Assembly: GCA_020029625.1 (NCBI GenBank)
Contig: JAIBJP010000058.1
Span: 1 to 10,199 of the forward strand
Origin: Actinomycetota bacterium
Lineage (GTDB): Bacteria > Actinomycetota > Thermoleophilia > Gaiellales > Gaiellaceae
DNA: 10,199 bases
Reading direction: 5' to 3'
Positions 6,799-10,199 of this stretch are shown here, piece after piece; within the stretch, counting starts at the first letter, position 1, and every line of letters begins with the position of its first letter. The notes beneath the pieces are model-generated. The model made no database searches, was not told the DNA's origin, and saw nothing but the letters and a program-made list of their open reading frames with translations. The position numbers and the translations under genes are program-made.

Positions 6799-7499
6799 AG
6801 CGCGATCGCGCCCGCGACGGCGACGTTGAGGGACTCGGCTCCCTCGGCCAGCGGGATCGAAGCAAGCTCGTCGCAGGAGGCGGCGACGTCCTCGGGCAAC
6901 CCCTCGCGCTCGGCTCCGAGCACGAACGTCGTTCGCTCTCCGAGCTGGAGCTCGGGGAGCGGCCGGGCTCCGCGTGGAACGAGCCCGATCCGGGGCCCCG
7001 GTGCCTTGTCGAAGGAGACTTGGGGGACACGGAAGACCGCGCCCATGGAAGCGCGGAGGGCCTTCGGCGAGGTTGCGTCCGCGCAACCGGGCGAGAGGGC
7101 GACGAACGCCGGTCCGAGCGCGTCCGCCGTGCGGACAAGCGTGCCGACGTTTCCGGGGTCGCCTACGTGCCAGAGAGCGAGGCCCACGGGCGCATCGACC
7201 CCGCGAGGCAGATCCGCGCGGCGGAAGACGGCGATCACCCTCGCCGGATGGGCGAGCTGGGAGAGCTCCGCCATCAGCTTGGGCGCTACGAGCTCCGCCC
7301 GCGGGAGGCGGTCGACGAGAGCGGGCCGCTCCGCGTCGACCAGCGCTTCCACGGGCTCGAGCCCGGCGTCGAGCCCTGCTGCCACGAGGTCCTCGCCCTC
7401 ACAGGCAAAGAGGCCGAGCTTGTCCCGCTGGCGGCGAGCCGAGAGCTTCCGCACCAGCTTCAGGCGCGGATTCGCCGCCGAAGTGATCAAGCGATCCAC
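6771..7499 (-). CDS. SpoU/TrmH-family RNA 2'-O-ribose methyltransferase (TsnR/RlmB type)
   Basis: A 242-residue SPOUT-class enzyme predicted to transfer a methyl group from SAM to a ribose 2'-OH, probably in 23S rRNA. The N-terminal substrate-binding domain is recognisable (SAANPRLKLVRKLSARRQR, LFACEGEDLVAAGL). SpoU motif 1 is GDPGNVGTLVRTADALG (113-129), with the catalytic-type arginine at 123. Motif 2 is TFVLGAEREGLP (192-202). Motif 3 is IPLAEGAESLNVAVAGAIAL (216-235), with the conserved asparagine at 225. Together they form the knotted SAM site. The start is GTG 7499 (VDRLITSAANPRL), where family N-termini begin; it overlaps the end of the DUF2332 gene by 13 nt, indicating coupling. Position after rplT and before pheST matches tsnR in other actinobacteria. 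The exact target nucleotide cannot be deduced. Confidence 0.92.
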   Translation of the reverse strand: MDRLITSAANPRLKLVRKLSARRQRDKLGLFACEGEDLVAAGLDAGLEPVEALVDAERPALVDRLPRAELVAPKLMAELSQLAHPARVIAVFRRADLPRGVDAPVGLALWHVGDPGNVGTLVRTADALGPAFVALSPGCADATSPKALRASMGAVFRVPQVSFDKAPGPRIGLVPRGARPLPELQLGERTTFVLGAEREGLPEDVAASCDELASIPLAEGAESLNVAVAGAIALYEVSRRGE

Positions 7500-8419
7500 T
7501 CCAGACTGCTTCCGTGGCCGTGCAGCAAGGCGAGGCGGCGCCTCTCCCCGGGCCAAGTCTGAACTTCGAGGGCGAAGCCCAAGGCCTCTGACGCGACATA
7601 CTCGTACGAGACCCAGGCGAGCGAGCCGCGCTTGCCCTCCTCGTGGAGCGCGCTCTCGACAAGCGCTCGATCTTCCTCCCGCAGGTACATGAGCGACGCC
7701 GAGTGGAAGACGACGGTCAGTGCATCGAGGTCGCGTTCAGCGAGCAGGCCCGGCAGAACCTCGACGTAGTCTCCCTCCATCAGGCGTGGCGGGTCGGTGC
7801 GAGCGATCTCGATCGCCCTCCGGACGCGCTCGAGCCGATCGACCTGGTCGGCCCACACGAAGGCCTCGAGGACGCGCGCGCCGTGATCCGTCGTGACGTC
7901 AACCGGGCGACGGTCGATGCCGGTTCGACGACGGACCCCCGCTCGGCGGCTGAAGAGCGCCGGCGGCGGCCCGCCTTCCGCCTCACCGGACAGCTCGAGC
8001 GGCGCCTCCGAGCTCCCCCACGTCTGCTCGCCGTAGCGGTAGCGGTACCGGTCCCAGAAAAGGTTCAATCCCGCGCTGGGCCCGAGCTCGACGAGGTCGA
8101 GCGGGCGCCCGTCCGCGACGCTCAGGAAGCCGGGCAGGAGCCCCCAGCAGCGCTGGACCTCGTTGGTCTGCACCGGGTGCTCGGCGACGAAGCGCGTGAG
8201 CCAGTCGCGGTTCGCCTCGAGAACGCCCCTCAGCTTCGCCCACGGATGTTGGACGACGCCGGCCAGCTCGAGGTAATGCACGCCGCCGAACAGACGGAGG
8301 GGCCCTTCCCAATACGGCTTGTGGTCGCCGACGATCTCGGCGACGATCGGATCGTCGGCGTGCGCCCGTGCCAGTGCCGCGTAGAGCTTCGAGCCGACGC
8401 GCTCGAAGTCGTCCGCCAT
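7487..8419 (-). CDS. DUF2332 family protein
   Basis: A 310-residue member of the DUF2332 family, common in actinobacteria and of unknown function. The family hallmark DLVELGPSAGLNLFWDRYRY (108-127) is present, together with WGLLPGFL, RTGIDRRPVDVTTDHGARVL and VVFHSASLMYL (236-246). No signal peptide or membrane segment is seen. The hallmark looks like a SAM-binding motif I (ELGxSxGxN), and the HSASLMYL strand sits where motif IV would be, so a divergent methyltransferase fold is possible but unproven. The ATG at 8419 is the conservative start. Coding-like sequence continues upstream in frame (SDETVAEVFRR), with only a CTG at 8455 as a possible start. It lies 37 nt after rplT and overlaps the SpoU gene by 13 nt, so it belongs to the ribosomal-protein operon. 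Confidence 0.88.
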   Translation of the reverse strand: MADDFERVGSKLYAALARAHADDPIVAEIVGDHKPYWEGPLRLFGGVHYLELAGVVQHPWAKLRGVLEANRDWLTRFVAEHPVQTNEVQRCWGLLPGFLSVADGRPLDLVELGPSAGLNLFWDRYRYRYGEQTWGSSEAPLELSGEAEGGPPPALFSRRAGVRRRTGIDRRPVDVTTDHGARVLEAFVWADQVDRLERVRRAIEIARTDPPRLMEGDYVEVLPGLLAERDLDALTVVFHSASLMYLREEDRALVESALHEEGKRGSLAWVSYEYVASEALGFALEVQTWPGERRRLALLHGHGSSLEWIA

Positions 8420-8456
8420 GCGGCGGAAGACCTCGGCAACGGTCTCGTCGCTCAGC

Positions 8457-8816
8457 TCAGGCTTCGAGGGCCGACTTGGCCTCGGCCGCGATCGCGGAGA
8501 AGGCCGCCGGGTCGCTCACGGCGAGATCCGCGAGGACCTTGCGATCGAGCTCGATGTTCGCCTTGCGGCAGCCGGCCACGAACTGGTTGTAGGACAAGCC
8601 CTCCTGCCGCGCAGCGGCGTTGATCCGCACGATCCAGAGACGCCGGAAGACGCGCTTCTTCTTCTTGCGGTCGCGGTAGGCGTGGACGTCCGCGTGGAGG
8701 ATCGCCTCCTTGGCCTTGCGGTAGGAGACGTGCGGCTGCCCGACGTATCCCTTTGCCTGCTCGAGCGCCTTGCGGCGCTTCTTGCGGGCGTGAACGGATC
8801 TCTTGATGCGCGGCAC
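8457..8816 (-). CDS. rplT: 50S ribosomal protein L20
   Basis: L20 binds 23S rRNA early in 50S assembly. The 119 residues are the usual length. Recognisable segments are the basic N-terminal tail (MPRIKRSVHARKKRRKALEQ), AKGYVGQPHVSYRKAKEA, FRRLWIVRINAAARQEGLSY, and FVAGCRKANIELDRKVLADL. The start is GTG 8816. A strong GGGGAGG (8828-8822) sits 5 nt upstream inside the end of rpmI, and the rpmI TAG lies in the spacer, so the two genes are translationally coupled. In E. coli and Bacillus L20 represses its own operon through the mRNA; whether that holds here is not visible directly. Confidence 0.98.
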   Translation of the reverse strand: MPRIKRSVHARKKRRKALEQAKGYVGQPHVSYRKAKEAILHADVHAYRDRKKKKRVFRRLWIVRINAAARQEGLSYNQFVAGCRKANIELDRKVLADLAVSDPAAFSAIAAEAKSALEA

Positions 8817-8818
8817 TC

Positions 8819-9016
8819 CTACCTCCCCAGCAGGCGCTTCACTTCACGGGCGTCTGCACCCGCGACGGGTTGGTCGCGGCGAAAGGCCCGCTTGCGCTTC
8901 TGGCTCTTCTTTTCCAGGTTGTGGCTCTTCATCGCGTGGCGGCGCAGGACGCGGCCGGTGCCCGTCAGCTTGAAGCGCTTCTTCGCCGCTCTCTTCGTTT
9001 TTTGTTTAGGGCTCAT
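8819..9016 (-). CDS. rpmI: 50S ribosomal protein L35
   Basis: A small basic 65-residue protein of the large ribosomal subunit, of standard length. It shows the family pattern: MSPKQKTKRAAKKRFKLTGT, GRVLRRHAMKSHNLEKKSQK, then RKRAFRR and a C-terminal VKRLLGR. I chose ATG 9016, which gives the canonical MSPKQKTKRAAKKRF start; 16 further in-frame codons upstream are not family-like. Only a weak AAGG-type site precedes it. It is separated from infC by 158 nt and followed by rplT after 2 nt. Confidence 0.97.
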   Translation of the reverse strand: MSPKQKTKRAAKKRFKLTGTGRVLRRHAMKSHNLEKKSQKRKRAFRRDQPVAGADAREVKRLLGR

Positions 9017-9078
9017 TTCGGGATGGACCTTCGTCGTCGGGGTGCGATGGGCGGGGCAAGGCAAGGACGCAGGGAGCG

Positions 9079-9098
9079 TTCGTATCGATCTTTAGATA
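9079..9098 (-). other. Hairpin in the infC-rpmI spacer
   Basis: In the 158-nt spacer (9017-9174) the transcript can fold CGTATC / GATACG into a 6-bp stem with an 8-nt loop. It is about 60 nt before the rpmI start and has no T-run, so it is not a terminator. In E. coli the rpmI translation operator for L20 lies in the corresponding region, so a regulatory role is conceivable. I could not match it to a known L20-binding motif. Nothing else clear is seen in the spacer. Confidence 0.3.
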
Positions 9099-9174
9099 CG
9101 GGCGCGACCGAGGACGCCGCCTTGTGTTGTCGAGCGCAGTCCGGCGACTCAAGGCTTCATTCCGAAAGGGGCCC

Positions 9175-9759
9175 TTAAGCACTTTGCGCTGCCTCCACCG
9201 GCTGGCCTGCGGCCTTGGTCGGGCCCAGGACCATGACCATGTTGCGGCCGTCCTGGAGCGGTGGCGACTCGATCTGGCCGATTTCCTTGACGTCCTCGGC
9301 CAACCGCATGAGCAGGTCGCGCCCGCGCTCCGGGTGGGTCTGCTCGCGCCCGCGGAACATGATCGTCACCTTCACCTTCGCGCGCGATTTCAGGAAGCGC
9401 ATCACGTGGCCCTTCTTGGTCTCGTAGTCGTGAACTCCGATTTTCGGCCGCATCTTGATTTCCTTGACGTGGATCTGAGACTGGTGCTTGCGCGCCGTCT
9501 TGGCCTTCTGCTCCTGCTCGTACCGGTACTTGCCGTAATCCATCACTCGACAGACCGGCGGATCAGCATTCGGCGCGATCTCGACCAGGTCGAGGTTCTT
9601 GCTGAACGCGTATTCGAGAGCCTCGTCGCGCCCCTTCACGCCGATCTGGGAGCCGTCCGAGTCCACGAGCCGCACCTGCGGCGCCCGAATCGCCTCGTTG
9701 ATCCGGACCTGTGGCCCTACCGGCCTCGGAGGCTCGAACCCCCCGCGGCGTGGCCTCAC
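9175..9759 (-). CDS. infC: Translation initiation factor IF-3
   Basis: IF-3 binds the 30S subunit, prevents premature 50S joining and proofreads start-codon/initiator-tRNA pairing. From GTG 9759 it has 194 residues. The N-terminal domain (17-84) has VRINEAIRAPQVRLVDSDG, DEALEYAFSKNLDLVEIAP and the signature PPVCRVMDYGKYRYEQEQK, which leads into the linker helix. The C-terminal domain (92-178) has VKEIKMRPKIGVHDYETK, VKVTIMFRGREQTHPERG and PPLQDGRNMVMVL. The first fifteen residues are an Arg/Pro-rich extension. No ATG is available. GTG 9759 has a GGTGA 7 nt upstream, and an in-frame ATT at 9765 would be an alternative of the kind E. coli infC uses. The gene heads the infC-rpmI-rplT operon and has a structured leader. 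Confidence 0.97.
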   Translation of the reverse strand: MRPRRGGFEPPRPVGPQVRINEAIRAPQVRLVDSDGSQIGVKGRDEALEYAFSKNLDLVEIAPNADPPVCRVMDYGKYRYEQEQKAKTARKHQSQIHVKEIKMRPKIGVHDYETKKGHVMRFLKSRAKVKVTIMFRGREQTHPERGRDLLMRLAEDVKEIGQIESPPLQDGRNMVMVLGPTKAAGQPVEAAQSA

Positions 9760-9768
9760 TGAAATGTC

Positions 9769-9794
9769 ACCAAGTTGTGCTGGTTCCTCCTCCT
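9769..9794 (-). promoter_or_regulatory. infC Shine-Dalgarno tract with an intervening hairpin
   Basis: AGGAGGAGG (9794-9786) is the strongest ribosome-binding site in the window, but it lies 26 nt from GTG 9759. ACCA (9784-9781) can pair with TGGT (9772-9769) around an 8-nt loop. Folding this hairpin leaves an effective spacing of about 10 nt to GTG, or about 4 nt to ATT 9765. A weaker GGTGA (9771-9767) is 7 nt from GTG and partly overlaps the hairpin. Which one is used cannot be decided from the sequence. Confidence 0.45.
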
Positions 9795-9798
9795 AGAC

Positions 9799-9824
9799 AA
9801 ACGAAAAGCTGCGCACAGGCAGCT
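9799..9824 (-). terminator. Attenuator-like hairpin with T-rich tail in the infC leader
   Basis: In the infC transcript AGCTGC (9824-9819) pairs perfectly with GCAGCT (9812-9807) around a 6-nt loop and is followed by TTTTCGTTT. It stands directly before the infC Shine-Dalgarno, where a terminator would be expected to act as an attenuator. An upstream CGAAAAG (9842-9836) is exactly complementary to CTTTTCG (9808-9802) and could form a competing or enclosing helix over the T-tract. The stem is short, so strong termination is uncertain. Confidence 0.4.
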
Positions 9825-9847
9825 CGTCAACTCCCCTTTTCGGTTAA

Positions 9848-9876
9848 ACCTCCGCGGAGCCGGCGGCTCGGGAGGT
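9848..9876 (-). promoter_or_regulatory. infC leader stem-loop with anti-Shine-Dalgarno-like arm
   Basis: ACCTCC (9876-9871) pairs with GGAGGT (9853-9848). Within this, GAGCC (9869-9865) pairs with GGCTC (9861-9857) over a 3-nt loop, with a small asymmetric internal loop between the two helices. The left arm lies in TCACCTCC (9878-9871), identical to the expected 3' tail of 16S rRNA, so its CCTCC could instead pair with the infC Shine-Dalgarno at 9794-9786. No T-run follows on either strand, so it is not a terminator. It may equally serve the divergent gene's upstream region. Confidence 0.4.
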
Positions 9877-9954
9877 GAGGAAACGTGCTCCTGCTTGCAG
9901 GGGTCACACCTTAGCAGCCGACTGCAGCTCGCTGAGTAAGGCTTCCCAGCGGGC

Positions 9955-9960
9955 TACCGT
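9955..9960 (+). promoter_or_regulatory. Possible -10 element for the right-edge methyltransferase gene
   Basis: TACCGT fits TANNNT and lies 7 nt before the proposed GTG start at 9968. No Shine-Dalgarno is present, so a leaderless mRNA is possible. No -35 is recognisable, and the gene start is itself uncertain. Confidence 0.25.
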
Positions 9961-9967
9961 CCGCGTT

Positions 9968-10199
9968 GTGGTCGACCATACATCCGATGACGTCTTTACT
10001 GACAAACTTGCCAGTCCGTGTTGCAGTAGCGCACTTTCCCATCACCGCGATGCCCTGGTATGTGACCAATGCGGCCACGCTTTTCCTGTCACAGAGCACA
10101 TCCCACAGTTGTTCTGGCCGCACGAACACCTTGACAACGCGGCAAACGTTACAGAACTCGTCAAGGCATTTTATGAAGAGACGCCTTTCCCAAACTATG
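9968..10199 (+). CDS. Zinc-ribbon (Trm112-like) class I methyltransferase, N-terminal fragment
   Basis: The plus frame is open from 9848 to the right edge; about 77 codons follow the proposed GTG 9968. The fragment reads DKLASPCCSSAL (12-23), then LVCDQCGHAFPVTEHIPQLF (30-49). This is the Trm112-like zinc-ribbon pattern, two cysteine pairs followed by FPVxxxIPxL. VKAFYEETPFPNY (65-77) is a signature I recognise from a family of SAM methyltransferases in which the catalytic domain follows. That catalytic domain lies outside the window. The first cysteine pair is unusual: SPCC where CPxC is normal, leaving C18, C19, C32 and C35. The start could also be GTG 9875. GC is about 52% here against about 70% elsewhere, suggesting recent transfer. 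The gene is divergent from infC. The minus-strand open frame over the same bases has no recognisable content. Confidence 0.72.
   Translation, partial: MVDHTSDDVFTDKLASPCCSSALSHHRDALVCDQCGHAFPVTEHIPQLFWPHEHLDNAANVTELVKAFYEETPFPNY

Noticed and set aside
7643..8623. Plus-strand open frame opposite DUF2332 and rplT
   Set aside because: It covers two well-supported minus-strand genes and has no start signal or motif.
9825..9830. TTGACG in the infC leader, considered as a -35 box
   Set aside because: At 17 nt downstream the sequence is TTTTCG, not TANNNT, and the segment is better explained by the attenuator-like hairpin.
9911..10129. 72-codon minus-strand open frame at the right edge
   Set aside because: The plus frame over the same bases shows a zinc ribbon and a methyltransferase signature that chance would not produce.

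Overview
The window reads as chromosomal DNA from a high-GC actinobacterium. By GC content (roughly 65-73% in sampled lines), gene content (LemA, DUF2207, DUF2332) and gene order, a Thermoleophilia-type lineage (Gaiellales/Solirubrobacterales) is my best guess. That placement is inference. The order infC-rpmI-rplT-(SpoU methyltransferase)-pheS-pheT is a known conserved actinobacterial cluster. No mobile element, CRISPR array, tRNA or rRNA is visible, and no gene-free stretch exceeds 300 bases.

Layout. On the minus strand, read from the right: infC (9759-9175), rpmI (9016-8819), rplT (8816-8457), a DUF2332 gene (8419-7487) and a SpoU/TrmH rRNA methyltransferase (7499-6771). After a gap, pheS (2678-1683) and pheT (1679 to beyond the left edge) follow. 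This is a translation block: initiation factor 3, two large-subunit ribosomal proteins, an rRNA modifier and phenylalanyl-tRNA synthetase. A four-gene plus-strand cassette at 2701-6798 splits it: a class I methyltransferase, lemA, a DUF2207 membrane protein and a lipoprotein. The last three are cell-envelope proteins. LemA and DUF2207 are a commonly seen pair. The cassette ends by overlapping the SpoU gene tail-to-tail.

Regulatory features. The pheS / methyltransferase head-to-head junction carries two overlapping -10-like TANNNT hexamers, each exactly 6 nt from its start codon and placed symmetrically, which suggests a bidirectional promoter giving leaderless mRNAs. Similar hexamers precede lemA and the gene at the right edge. 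The DUF2207 gene appears to start at CTG inside a CTGA overlap with the lemA stop. The infC leader has a sheltered anti-Shine-Dalgarno-like segment, an attenuator-like hairpin with a T-rich tail, and a Shine-Dalgarno tract separated from the start by a small hairpin.

Right edge. From about 9880 onward base composition falls to about 52% GC over 9961-10199. A plus-strand gene begins there that encodes a zinc-ribbon (Trm112-like) methyltransferase N-terminus, cut by the window end. It may be a horizontally acquired neighbour.

No wholly new system is evident. The most notable points are the symmetric leaderless promoter, the CTG start, the infC leader architecture, DUF2332 inside a ribosomal operon, and the compositionally foreign right edge.
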